Of a DNA stretch of 64,000 bases, positions 45,630-54,227 are shown in pieces. The position numbers and the translations under genes were made by a program. Source of the DNA: Candidatus Schekmanbacteria bacterium (GTDB lineage: Bacteria > Schekmanbacteria > GWA2-38-11 > J061); contig JACRJM010000004.1 in assembly GCA_016219965.1 (NCBI GenBank), positions 62,001-126,000 on the forward strand. The letters are read 5' to 3'. Below the pieces are notes generated by a model that was not told where the DNA came from, did not search any database, and saw only the letters and a list, made by a program, of their open reading frames with translations. The stretch's first letter is position 1; the number at the start of each line of letters is the position of its first letter.

Positions 45630-46016
45630 CTAAGGGCAGCAACCACCTGGAGGACTTACGAATTTCTTGCTATCCCCAAAGTGCTGTCCGCTTACATCAG
45701 CATTTTTCAGCTTAATTTTACGTGAATTAGGTGTTGTACTGCAATAACCTGAAGGATCAGTTTCTGTTACTATATATGTTCCTGGTACTAATCCTGAGAA
45801 AGTATATTGTCCTGTAGCACTTGTGGAAGCTACTATTGCACCGGGACTTAATATCAGAGTGACACCTGCAATTCCGCTATCTCCGGCACTTCTTGCTCCA
45901 TTACAATTTACATCATTAAACACAATCCCGCTGATTGTAAGTGCAAATGATGTCGACGGTAATACCATGAGAACCAATACCCCTGCTACAATAACTAAGA
46001 TATTTCTTATGTTCAT
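45630..46016 (-). CDS. Small secreted SdrD_B-like protein, copy 3
   Basis: A 128-residue paralogue. Signal peptide (V-A-G-V-L-V-L-M-V-L-P-S-T-S-F-A) precedes the domain G-I-V-F-N-D-V-N-C-N-G-A-R, G-V-T-L-I-L-S-P-G-A and Y-I-V-T-E-T-D-P-S-G-Y-C-S-T-T-P-N, ending in F-V-S-P-P-G-G-C-C-P. Four mature cysteines (N-C-N-G, Y-C-S-T and terminal CC) match the other copies, so two disulfides or a Cys-pair link are possible. GGGAGG precedes the ATG at 46016. The 258-base gap to copy 2 and the 267-base gap upstream are AT-rich and hold only promoter- and terminator-like signals. Confidence 0.7.
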   Translation of the reverse strand: MNIRNILVIVAGVLVLMVLPSTSFALTISGIVFNDVNCNGARSAGDSGIAGVTLILSPGAIVASTSATGQYTFSGLVPGTYIVTETDPSGYCSTTPNSRKIKLKNADVSGQHFGDSKKFVSPPGGCCP

Positions 46017-46283
46017 TCCAGTCCTCCCACGAAATTAATGACTATTTATAAAATTCTCTTCTATCAGGTTGAAAAATAAGCAAATACTGTGCCACTTTTA
46101 TATTGTTTAAATAATGTATTGATTAATAATACTAAAATATTTTTTTTTGAGCATACTTTGCATTTTTCTTAACAAGAATTCAAACTTGAGCCTCTTTATT
46201 TGTTCAATTTTTCGACACTTTTTCCCAGCTTTTCATAACTAATTGAATTGTTAAACAAAAAAATGTCTAAAAACCCGACAACC

Positions 46284-46946
46284 TTAAATATCACCAGTAT
46301 CGAAGCTATTTCCCGGAAAAATCTTATCTATAACTTCTTTAACTACAGTCGCAGCATCATTAAGTTTCTTCATAGCATCAAGGGATATATATTTTGTCTG
46401 AAACATGTCATACTGGTTTGAAAGTTCAATGGCTTTTGTTAGCAAAGCATCTGACTCCACGATAACAGGACTTATTTTTTCTTCAACATCTTTAACTGCC
46501 TCATAATTCGACTTTAAATCGTCAGATACCTTGTTGTCAAGTGACTGCATTAAAATTTTCTTATAAGCTCCACGCAGGAGCCTGTTTATTTTTAGCCTCA
46601 TGTCTTTTATCTGTATGATGCGCTGGTAGTTTTCGAGTGTCCAATTTCTTTGAAACAGGTATGATGACACAAAAGCTTCGTCGTAAAAGTCCTTTGCCTT
46701 TTTATAATGCACAGTTGCTTCATCCAGATGAACTTTTTTTTCTTCTCTTTCGCCAAGAATGAATTCTCTTTCTCCCATTGTCAGGGTGAAACTCGTATTA
46801 ACCTGAGAGTTATTGGTATAAGCCTTTTTTTTAGCTTCAAGGGCTGCCTCTTTGTCTTTTATTAGTGATGATGTTGTAGAACAACCTGTAGAAAACATCA
46901 TAAGTATAGAAAAGCAAATAACTCCTGCTATTTTTCTTTTTTCCAT
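46284..46946 (-). CDS. Predicted lipoprotein, helical, unknown function
   Basis: A 220-residue protein. After M-E-K-R-K-I comes a hydrophobic segment (I-C-F-S-I-L-M-M-F) and lipobox S-T-G-C, giving Cys22. The mature part is mostly charged helix with a heptad-like K-D-K-E-A-A-L-E-A-K-K-K-A-Y start, suggesting a coiled-coil or helical envelope protein. I do not recognise the family. It is last in the PASTA-rpe-flavodoxin operon and shares a TAATG junction with the flavodoxin gene, so translation is coupled. Confidence 0.55.
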   Translation of the reverse strand: MEKRKIAGVICFSILMMFSTGCSTTSSLIKDKEAALEAKKKAYTNNSQVNTSFTLTMGEREFILGEREEKKVHLDEATVHYKKAKDFYDEAFVSSYLFQRNWTLENYQRIIQIKDMRLKINRLLRGAYKKILMQSLDNKVSDDLKSNYEAVKDVEEKISPVIVESDALLTKAIELSNQYDMFQTKYISLDAMKKLNDAATVVKEVIDKIFPGNSFDTGDI

Positions 46947-47581
46947 TACGATGGATCCTTAATTATAAAGTCTCTTATTTTTTTTCCAAAATCCATTGCT
47001 TCACCTTTATCCATGAAATCAAAAAACTGGACTTTCTGCCCTCTGTCAGCCCAGTATTTTTCCATTATTTTATAGTGAAATTCGCTAAGTTTATCAGGTA
47101 CCATGCGTCCGCCGAAAAAGGCTGTCGTAAATGGTTTCTTTTCTAACTCGCGTTCAAATAGACTCAAATATCTTTCACCGCTAATGAGATAACTTCCGGA
47201 AACAATAAAAAGTGCCACTTTCTTATCTTTGAATTTTTCCCTGTTCTCTTTTAAAAAATCTTTCATAGGCAGGGCAATATTTTCCATGTAGACTGCACTT
47301 CCTAATACTATTATGCTGTAATCATTTATATTAACTTTTGAAAAATCATTAATCGGCAGAATATCGGTTTTGCCGTCAATTCCTGAGGCGACCCATTCCG
47401 ATACCTGTTTAGTGCTTCCATAGAGGGAATAATAAAGAAGAAGGATTCGCGTATTCTGCAGAAAAGGTTGCTCCACTTCATGTTTGTTAATTACATTACA
47501 GGAACTAAGCAGCGGAGATGCGATTAAAAAAAAGATAATAAAGAACTTCAGAAGGTTACGAAATTTATTCGCTCCATGCAT
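46946..47581 (-). CDS. Exported lipoprotein with flavodoxin domain
   Basis: A 211-residue protein. The N-terminus has basic residues, a hydrophobic stretch (F-F-I-I-F-F-L-I-A-S-P) and lipobox L-L-S-S-C (Cys27). A flavodoxin fold starts near residue 45: I-L-L-L-Y-Y-S-L-Y-G-S-T-K-Q-V binds the FMN phosphate, and I-V-L-G-S-A-V-Y-M-E-N-I is the second loop, as in the HemG/flavodoxin_5 branch. Flavodoxins normally work in the cytosol; a lipid-anchored one would sit in the periplasm or outer membrane, where FMN must be supplied. The start follows the rpe stop with no gap. It could alternatively be a degenerate, non-flavin protein. Confidence 0.7.
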   Translation of the reverse strand: MHGANKFRNLLKFFIIFFLIASPLLSSCNVINKHEVEQPFLQNTRILLLYYSLYGSTKQVSEWVASGIDGKTDILPINDFSKVNINDYSIIVLGSAVYMENIALPMKDFLKENREKFKDKKVALFIVSGSYLISGERYLSLFERELEKKPFTTAFFGGRMVPDKLSEFHYKIMEKYWADRGQKVQFFDFMDKGEAMDFGKKIRDFIIKDPS

Positions 47582-48235
47582 TTATATATTCCCTTCCTTT
47601 TTCAAAATCTCGGCTGTCTTTAGCGGGTTCTTACTGTGAAATATTTCGCTTCCCGCAACGAACATTGTTGCTCCTGCCATTGCAACTTTTTTTACGTTAT
47701 TTACTTTGATTCCACCATCAACGGAGAGTTCTGCTTTACTTTTGCAACTGTCAATCATTCCCCTGATAATCTTTATTTTATTCGTTGAGCTTTCAATGAA
47801 TTTCTGTCCTCCAAAACCTGGATTTACAGACATGACGAGAACAAGGTCAACATCTTCAATGATTGATTCTAAAGTATTGGCAGGTGTTGAAGGATTTATT
47901 GATACTCCGGCTTTTTTGCCAAGTTCTTTTATCGCTGAAACTGTGCGGTTTAAATGTATACATGCTTCCTGATGTACTGTAATCCAATCGCTGCCTGCGT
48001 TTGCAAAATCATTTATATATCTATCAGGCTGTGCAATCATGAGATGTACATCAAGAGGGATTGATGTCATTTTTTTTATTGCAGAAACAATCAGTGGTCC
48101 TATGGTTATGTTGGGGACAAAAATTCCATCCATTACATCTATATGTATAAAATCTGATACAGGTTCGACTTTTTTTATTTCTTCTTCGAGTTTGGCAAAA
48201 TCTGCTGAAAGGATTGAAGGAGATATTTTTATCAT
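47582..48235 (-). CDS. rpe: Ribulose-phosphate 3-epimerase
   Basis: A 217-residue TIM-barrel enzyme that interconverts ribulose-5-phosphate and xylulose-5-phosphate. Features are the N-terminal I-S-P-S-I-L-S-A-D-F, metal and catalytic region I-H-I-D-V-M-D-G-I-F-V-P-N, D-V-H-L-M-I, M-S-V-N-P-G-F-G-G-Q-K-F-I and V-D-G-G-I. All acidic and His metal ligands are visible. It lies 17 bases after the PASTA gene and directly before the flavodoxin gene. The PASTA-rpe pairing is seen in several delta-type bacteria. Confidence 0.97.
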   Translation of the reverse strand: MIKISPSILSADFAKLEEEIKKVEPVSDFIHIDVMDGIFVPNITIGPLIVSAIKKMTSIPLDVHLMIAQPDRYINDFANAGSDWITVHQEACIHLNRTVSAIKELGKKAGVSINPSTPANTLESIIEDVDLVLVMSVNPGFGGQKFIESSTNKIKIIRGMIDSCKSKAELSVDGGIKVNNVKKVAMAGATMFVAGSEIFHSKNPLKTAEILKKEGNI

Positions 48236-48252
48236 TTGTTCTCCGTTATAAT

Positions 48253-49251
48253 TTAATAATTGTTTTCTGCGATAACTTCGCCGTCTACAAATACCTTCAT
48301 GATTGTTTTCCCGGAAACTTCAAAGAATAGATTTATCAGCTTTCCTGGTGGAGTCACTTTATTATATATTTCCCTTGTTGTGTTCCCGCTTATCAGAATA
48401 ACCCTCACATTCCTGTTTTTAGGTGCATCAGGCACGGTGAATGTGTATGACCTGTAAGTTTTAACTGCTGTTTTCGTGACGTTTTTCGCTCCAGATACTG
48501 CTTTACCAACAGATGTTCCCTTCCCGCCAGTTGATATTGCAAGGCTCACTTCTTCTCCTGATCTTATATTATATCCATACGGGGGTTGCTGGGAAACGAT
48601 TGTCCCGGCCGGCTTTCCCGAATCGTATTCTCTTCTTAATTCACCCAGCTTTACCCCCATTTCATCGAGAAGATTATATGCCTGGTTTTCTGTTAATCCC
48701 GATAAATTGGGCATGATATATGTTTTTTCAAATTGTCCGGCGCTTATTAGCAGGGATATCTTGACTCCTCTCGGAGCGTCCCTGCCCGGCGCAGGATATG
48801 TGGCAATTGCCACATTATCAGGATAAGTTTCGGAGTGAACCTTCAGCACTCTGCCTAAATTAAGACGTGCCTCTGAAATGAGCATTTCTGCGTCCTGGAG
48901 ATTTTTTCCGATGACATCAGGAACATATGCCTTTATGGTACCTTTGCTTATTATTATATCAATTTCCCTTCCTTTTTTTACTTTTTTCCCTGGCTCCGGA
49001 GATTGCGAAATAACATGGTAAAGAGGTATTTTGGTGTCAAACGCCTTGCCTGCGATCCTTATGTTTATTCCTGCTTCTCCGCATTCTGCCAAAGCATTGT
49101 CAATTGATTTTCCTTTTATATCTGGGACTGTTATCTCTTCTGGTTTTGTAATGAAGTTCATTACCATAACCCCTGTTATTGCACCTATGGCAATGAAAAT
49201 AAAAAACAGAAGCCCGTATTTTCCAACTATTTTCACATAATTTGGGACCAA
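48253..49251 (-). CDS. Membrane-anchored protein with three PASTA domains
   Basis: A 332-residue protein with one N-terminal membrane helix (about 10-33). Three PASTA repeats follow at about 38-104, 105-173 and 176-243, each with V-P-D-I/V-x-G, S-P-E/A-P-G and I-S-K/A-G hallmarks. The last 90 residues are of unknown fold. No kinase or transpeptidase domain is fused, so it may sense peptidoglycan fragments or tether other proteins. The start TTG at 49251 has GGGAG upstream; an in-frame GTG at 49236 is a less likely start. It heads an operon with rpe and two lipoprotein genes. Confidence 0.85.
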   Translation of the reverse strand: MVPNYVKIVGKYGLLFFIFIAIGAITGVMVMNFITKPEEITVPDIKGKSIDNALAECGEAGINIRIAGKAFDTKIPLYHVISQSPEPGKKVKKGREIDIIISKGTIKAYVPDVIGKNLQDAEMLISEARLNLGRVLKVHSETYPDNVAIATYPAPGRDAPRGVKISLLISAGQFEKTYIMPNLSGLTENQAYNLLDEMGVKLGELRREYDSGKPAGTIVSQQPPYGYNIRSGEEVSLAISTGGKGTSVGKAVSGAKNVTKTAVKTYRSYTFTVPDAPKNRNVRVILISGNTTREIYNKVTPPGKLINLFFEVSGKTIMKVFVDGEVIAENNY

Positions 49252-49385
49252 GTTGTCTAACTCCCGGATAAAAAAAGAATAATTATCTGCATTGTATAAC
49301 TGAAAAAAGGCTGATCTGTCAACGATTGCAAGATAAAAACAGTGAATAAAAGACTAAGTTGAAACTGTCCTGGTCTCGAAAAGGC

Positions 49386-49413
49386 TTGACTTGATGAGTT
49401 ACATATTTATATT
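49386..49413 (+). promoter_or_regulatory. Candidate promoter of topA operon
   Basis: TTGACT at 49386-49391 is followed after 16 bases by TATATT at 49408-49413, five of six matches to each consensus hexamer. The expected transcript start near 49420 lies about 54 bases ahead of the topA ATG. Confidence 0.5.
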
Positions 49414-49473
49414 GATATCCCCTTATAGGCTTTGGTACCACGATCACAATAAGAAAAAGGAGTTTTCCAGACT

Positions 49474-51900
49474 ATGGCAAAGAAGCTTTTAATCGTTGAA
49501 TCGCCGGCTAAAGCGAAAACGATAAATAAGATAGTGGGAAAAGATTTTGTTGTTATGGCAACAGTAGGCCATATAAAGGACCTTCCCAAAAGCAAGCTAG
49601 GAATTAACATAGAAGCAGGGTTTGAGCCTGATTACGTTACAATAAAGAGCAAAAGCCAGGTCATAAAAGATTTAAAAAAAGAGGCGGAAAAGGCTGATGA
49701 GATTTATCTGGCTCCTGACCCTGATCGTGAGGGAGAGATAATTGCATGGCATGTTGCGTCAGAAATACAATCCAAATCAAGGAAAAAACCTGCAAAAATA
49801 TACCGTGTTCTGTTTAATGAAATCACGAAAGATGCAGTCAAAAAGGCTGTTTCGAATCCCGGAGAGATAGATATACAGAAAGTTGAAGCCCAGCAGGCGC
49901 GCAGGGTGCTTGATAGGCTTGTTGGTTATAAGATCAGTCCTCTTCTCTGGAAAAAATTAATGTATGGGTTAAGCGCAGGCCGTGTACAGTCGGTCGCATT
50001 AAGGCTTATTTGTGAGCGGGAAGAGAGCATAAACAAGTTTGTAAGCGAGGAGTACTGGTCCATCACGGCAAAGCTTTCAGCTTCGAATCCACCAGAGTTT
50101 AATGCGAGGCTAATAGAGCATATGCAGCAGAAAATTAAAATTTCCAATGAATCCGAATCATCGGGAATTTTGGATTATCTCAATAAACAGAAGTATATTG
50201 TAAATCGTATTGAAAAGAAGGAAAGGAAGAGAAATCCATCTCCTCCGTTCATAACCAGCACACTTCAGCAGGAAGCCTACAGACATTATGGATTTTCTTC
50301 CAAGCGTACTATGGCTATTGCCCAACAGCTCTATGAGGGACTCGAAATAAACGGGGAAGGAACAATAGGACTTATAACTTATATGAGAACTGACTCAGTG
50401 AGGATTGCAGACGAGGCTAAAAAGGCGGCCAGAGAATATATAGGTGAAAAATATGGCTTATCCTATCTTCCTCCATCTTCTCCGGAATACTCAGTAGGAA
50501 AATCAGCACAGGATGCGCACGAAGCAATAAGGCCGACAGTGATAACTATAGAACCTGATAGTATTTCATCCTTTCTTTCTGTCGACCAGTTAAAGATTTA
50601 CAAGCTGATATGGCAAAGGTTTATAAGCAGTCAGATGTCTCCGGCTGTAATGGATTTAACCACGATAGATGTTGCCGCCGGAGATTATACATTCCGTGCT
50701 AACGGTTCGATCTTAAAGTTTGATGGTTTTAGAAGGGTCTATCTAGAGGGGAAGGATGACGAAGAAAATGGAAACGGAGAAAATGGTGAGAATGTTTACC
50801 TTCCTGAAGTGGCTGAAGGGGAGAGTGTGAATCTTCTTGAACTTCTGCCCAAACAGCATTTTACAGAACCGCCTCCAAGATATACTGAAGCGACTCTTGT
50901 CAAGGAGCTTGAGAAACTTGGCATAGGAAGACCAAGTACATATGCTAACATCATGGATAAGATAGAAGACCGCAATTACATCACTAAAGAAAATAAAAGA
51001 TTTAAGCCATCAGAACTTGGTCAGATTGTTACGACTCTGCTGGTGAAAAATTTCCCTGATATATTTAATGTTGATTTTACTGCATCAATGGAAACAATGC
51101 TTGATGAGATTGAAGAGGGAAAGGCTAAACGGATCGATGTGCTGAAGAGTTTCTATTCCCCTTTTGAAAAGGATATAGAAAAGGCATCGGTAGAGATGGA
51201 GGTAAAAGAGGAACCAACTGAGCTTAATTGCGAAAAATGCGGCTCTATGATGGTTAAAAAGTGGGGAAGAAACGGAATGTTCCTTGCCTGCTCAAAATAT
51301 CCTGAATGTAAAACAACAAAGGATTTTAAGACTGACGAAAGCGGAAAAACTATACCTGTAGAAGCGGAAATATCGTCTGAGGTTTGTGAGAAGTGCGGGA
51401 AGCCCATGAAGGTAAAGGCAGGACGTTTCGGAAAGTTTCTTGCCTGTTCGGGTTACCCTGAATGTAAGAATACCAAGAAAATCAATGGCACGTCTGAGCC
51501 GCAAAATGAGGAAAACGGCAAACTCCTCGATGAAAAATGCCCGAAATGTGAAAAACAGCTTACAGTAAGGATAGGCCGCTTCGGAAGATTTGAAGCCTGC
51601 TCGGGATATCCGAAATGCCGCTATATTAAGCCAACAAGCACAGGTGTGAAATGCCAGAAGGAGAATTGTACCGGTGTGCTTATCCAGAAGAAAAGCAGAA
51701 AAGGAATATTCTACGGGTGCAGTAATTATCCGGAATGTGATTATGCAGTTTGGGACAAGCCCATTGACAGGAAGTGTCCTAACTGCGGCAGTCAATTTAT
51801 GCTTGAGAAGAGGAACGGCGTAAAAGATTCTTCAAAAGTAGCCTGTCCCAATCAAGAATGCGGCTATGAAGAAGAACAGAAGTCTCCTCAGGAAGGTTAG
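49474..51900 (+). CDS. topA: DNA topoisomerase I
   Basis: An 808-residue type IA topoisomerase relaxing negative supercoils. The Toprim domain starts K-L-L-I-V-E-S-P-A-K-A-K-T-I and includes D-P-D-R-E-G-E; the active-site Tyr is Y303 in L-I-T-Y-M-R-T-D-S. The last 240 residues carry five Cys-rich zinc ribbons (C-E-K-C-G twice, C-P-K-C-E, C-Q-K-E-N-C and C-P-N-C-G). AAGGAG lies before the ATG. It heads topA-trmFO-xerC-hslV-hslU, an order widely kept in bacteria. Its end overlaps trmFO by 35 bases. Confidence 0.97.
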   Translation: MAKKLLIVESPAKAKTINKIVGKDFVVMATVGHIKDLPKSKLGINIEAGFEPDYVTIKSKSQVIKDLKKEAEKADEIYLAPDPDREGEIIAWHVASEIQSKSRKKPAKIYRVLFNEITKDAVKKAVSNPGEIDIQKVEAQQARRVLDRLVGYKISPLLWKKLMYGLSAGRVQSVALRLICEREESINKFVSEEYWSITAKLSASNPPEFNARLIEHMQQKIKISNESESSGILDYLNKQKYIVNRIEKKERKRNPSPPFITSTLQQEAYRHYGFSSKRTMAIAQQLYEGLEINGEGTIGLITYMRTDSVRIADEAKKAAREYIGEKYGLSYLPPSSPEYSVGKSAQDAHEAIRPTVITIEPDSISSFLSVDQLKIYKLIWQRFISSQMSPAVMDLTTIDVAAGDYTFRANGSILKFDGFRRVYLEGKDDEENGNGENGENVYLPEVAEGESVNLLELLPKQHFTEPPPRYTEATLVKELEKLGIGRPSTYANIMDKIEDRNYITKENKRFKPSELGQIVTTLLVKNFPDIFNVDFTASMETMLDEIEEGKAKRIDVLKSFYSPFEKDIEKASVEMEVKEEPTELNCEKCGSMMVKKWGRNGMFLACSKYPECKTTKDFKTDESGKTIPVEAEISSEVCEKCGKPMKVKAGRFGKFLACSGYPECKNTKKINGTSEPQNEENGKLLDEKCPKCEKQLTVRIGRFGRFEACSGYPKCRYIKPTSTGVKCQKENCTGVLIQKKSRKGIFYGCSNYPECDYAVWDKPIDRKCPNCGSQFMLEKRNGVKDSSKVACPNQECGYEEEQKSPQEG

Positions 51901-53215
51901 CGTTGTCGGTGCCGGCCTTGCGGGATGTGAAGCAGCATGGTATTTAGCAGAGCGCGGCATTGATGTAGAACTCTTCGAAATGCGTCCTCATGTTTTAACA
52001 CCTGCGCATAAGACTTCTTATTTTGCAGAACTCGTATGCAGTAATTCTTTAAAATCAGATCATGTTGAAAATTCGTCAGGACTTCTTAAAGCTGAATTAA
52101 GAGAGTGCGGTTCTTTTCTGATTAGAGTCGCAGATGACTGCCGTATCCCGGGAGGAAAAGCTCTCGTTGTTGACAGGAATAAGTTTTCACTGGCAGTAAC
52201 GAATCTTATCGAATCGCATCCGCGCATCAGAGTAAAAAGGGAAGAGTTTGCAGGCATTGACATTAATAATAGCGGATCAATCATACTTATAGCTTCCGGT
52301 CCATTAACTTCATCAGCGCTCTCAAATAATATTGCAGGACATGTCATGAAAGAATCACTCTACTTCTACGATGCAATTTCTCCAATAGTTGACGCTGATT
52401 CGATTGATATGGGCAAATGTTTTTATGCGGACCGTTATGGAAAAGGTACCGGAGACTATCTGAACTGCCCGATGAGCAAAGAGGAATTTGACATTTTTTA
52501 TGATGCCCTGGTCAACGGGGAGAGAACTGAAATTCACGAATTTGATAAAGTACGCTATTTTGAGGGTTGTCTCCCTGTAGAGGAAATCGCAGCAAGAGGT
52601 CATGATGCACTGAGATTTGGCCCCATGAAACCTGTAGGGATATTGGGGCCTGCAGGAGAGAAGTATTATGCTGTAGTTCAACTTCGGAAGGAAAACATGG
52701 CAAGCAGCAGTTTTAATATGGTGGGATTTCAGACAAGACTCCGTCACAAGGAACAGGAAAAGGTATTGTCTTTGATCCCCGGACTTGAAAATGTAAGGAT
52801 ACTACGTTATGGCAGTATGCACAGGAATACGTTCATAAACTCTCCTTTGGTCCTTGATCACTATATGAGGCTTAATAGCAATCCGCTTATTTATTTCGCA
52901 GGGCAAATTACCGGTTCAGAGGGATATGTCGAAGCCATAGCTACAGGTCTTTTTTGTGGTATTAATATTTATTATCAGCTGATTGATGAAGATCAGGTTT
53001 TGTTTCCTAGGGAAACCGCCATAGGAGCCCTCTGCAATTATTTAACTGATCCGATAAATGGCGAGTCATTTCAACCAATGAATTTTAATTTTGGTCTTCT
53101 CCCAAGCCTTGACGGAAGACATAGCAAAAAAAAGCGTGCTGAACTTAAATCAAACATTTCTCTTGTTTCTATCAAAGATTTTTCCCGGAGAATTTCTGCA
53201 GTTCATCAGGGCTAA
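51866..53215 (+). CDS. trmFO: tRNA (uracil-54-C5)-methyltransferase TrmFO, folate-dependent
   Basis: A 449-residue FAD enzyme that methylates U54 of tRNA using methylene-tetrahydrofolate. The FAD site is V-S-V-V-G-A-G-L-A-G-C-E-A-A near the N-terminus, followed by A-E-L-V-C-S-N-S-L with a conserved Cys. Further signatures are G-G-K-A-L-V-V-D-R and G-Q-I-T-G-S-E-G-Y-V-E-A near 345. The start lies inside topA (35-base overlap, another frame) and no other in-frame start is available, so translation is probably coupled. It is typical of bacteria that lack TrmA for this site. Confidence 0.96.
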   Translation: MKKNRSLLRKVSVVGAGLAGCEAAWYLAERGIDVELFEMRPHVLTPAHKTSYFAELVCSNSLKSDHVENSSGLLKAELRECGSFLIRVADDCRIPGGKALVVDRNKFSLAVTNLIESHPRIRVKREEFAGIDINNSGSIILIASGPLTSSALSNNIAGHVMKESLYFYDAISPIVDADSIDMGKCFYADRYGKGTGDYLNCPMSKEEFDIFYDALVNGERTEIHEFDKVRYFEGCLPVEEIAARGHDALRFGPMKPVGILGPAGEKYYAVVQLRKENMASSSFNMVGFQTRLRHKEQEKVLSLIPGLENVRILRYGSMHRNTFINSPLVLDHYMRLNSNPLIYFAGQITGSEGYVEAIATGLFCGINIYYQLIDEDQVLFPRETAIGALCNYLTDPINGESFQPMNFNFGLLPSLDGRHSKKKRAELKSNISLVSIKDFSRRISAVHQG

Positions 53216-53304
53216 ATTAATTTTTAATCAAATTTGCAATATAAGTGATATAATATAATAATTTAAAACATACTTTAATAACTCAGTTTGGCATACTTAA
53301 CGCT

Positions 53305-54204
53305 ATGAATGAAGAGATAAAAATATTTCTAACGTATATAGAATCTGAAAGAGGTCTTTCAGAGCATACTGTAAGAAATTATTGCAGTGATATTCTGCAG
53401 TTCCAGTCTTTTTTTGAAGACTTGAAGAAAAATAAATCTGTTTCTGAAATAACTCCATCGGATGTAAGGGAATTCCTTAGTTCGGTTATGAAGAAAGGCG
53501 ATAGAAGGACTTCAGTGGCTAGAAAACTTTCAGCGTTACGGAGTTTCTTCAATTTTCTGCACAAAGAAGGAATAATTGAGAAGAATCCTGCAGCGGAACT
53601 CAGCATTCCAAAAATGCCTAAGAGACTTCCCCTGTTTCTTAATGTCGATGAGGTTTTCAGAATGCTTGACCAAAAAAATGATGAGAGTTTCACCAATATT
53701 CGTGATATTGCAATACTTGAATTTCTTTATGGAACAGGGATTAGGGTAGGAGAGCTTGTTTCAATCGATAATAGACAGATTGATTTTAACAGCATGACTG
53801 TAAAGATTCTGGGAAAAGGAAAAAAAGAGAGGATAGTCGTATTTGGCGATAAAGCCGCTCAGGCATTAACTAATTATATGGCATTAAAAGATGGGATGGG
53901 TTTGCAGGTAAGTTCAGATGCACTTTTCGTAAACAGGAGAGGGGGAAGGTTGACAGCGAGGTCAGTCGGCAGGATAGTTGAAAAATATGTTAAGCTTTGC
54001 GGCATAAGTAAAAAAATAAGCCCCCACAAACTAAGGCATACATTTGCAACCCATCTTCTCAATGCAGGGGCTGATTTACGTACTATACAGGAACTGCTTG
54101 GACATTCTAATCTTTCAACTACTCAGAAATATACTCATGTAGGAATTGAAAAATTGGTCGAGACGTACGATAAATTTCACCCCAGAGCAAAAGCAAAGAA
54201 CTGA
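53305..54204 (+). CDS. xerC: Tyrosine recombinase XerC-type
   Basis: A 299-residue recombinase that resolves chromosome dimers at dif. The N-terminal SAM-like core-binding domain spans about 1-90. Catalytic residues are R147 (GTGIRVGEL), K171, H241 and R244 (HKLRHTFATHLL), H267 (LLGHSNL) and Y276 (TQKYTHV). All are intact. Position between trmFO and hslV matches the conserved topA-trmFO-xerC order. An 89-base AT-rich gap precedes it. XerC rather than XerD is chosen by context only. Confidence 0.93.
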   Translation: MNEEIKIFLTYIESERGLSEHTVRNYCSDILQFQSFFEDLKKNKSVSEITPSDVREFLSSVMKKGDRRTSVARKLSALRSFFNFLHKEGIIEKNPAAELSIPKMPKRLPLFLNVDEVFRMLDQKNDESFTNIRDIAILEFLYGTGIRVGELVSIDNRQIDFNSMTVKILGKGKKERIVVFGDKAAQALTNYMALKDGMGLQVSSDALFVNRRGGRLTARSVGRIVEKYVKLCGISKKISPHKLRHTFATHLLNAGADLRTIQELLGHSNLSTTQKYTHVGIEKLVETYDKFHPRAKAKN

Positions 54205-54227
54205 GATAACAGAGAAGGGAATAAGCT

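Noticed and set aside
44375-46016. Fragments of one large adhesin gene
   Set aside because: Each copy has its own start, signal peptide and stop, and two have clear terminators directly behind them, so they are separate genes here.
49236-49251. GTG as start of the PASTA protein
   Set aside because: The TTG five codons earlier has a GGGAG ribosome site; the GTG has none.
51866-51900. Frameshift between topA and trmFO
   Set aside because: Both proteins are full length with intact domains; an ordinary overlap explains it.
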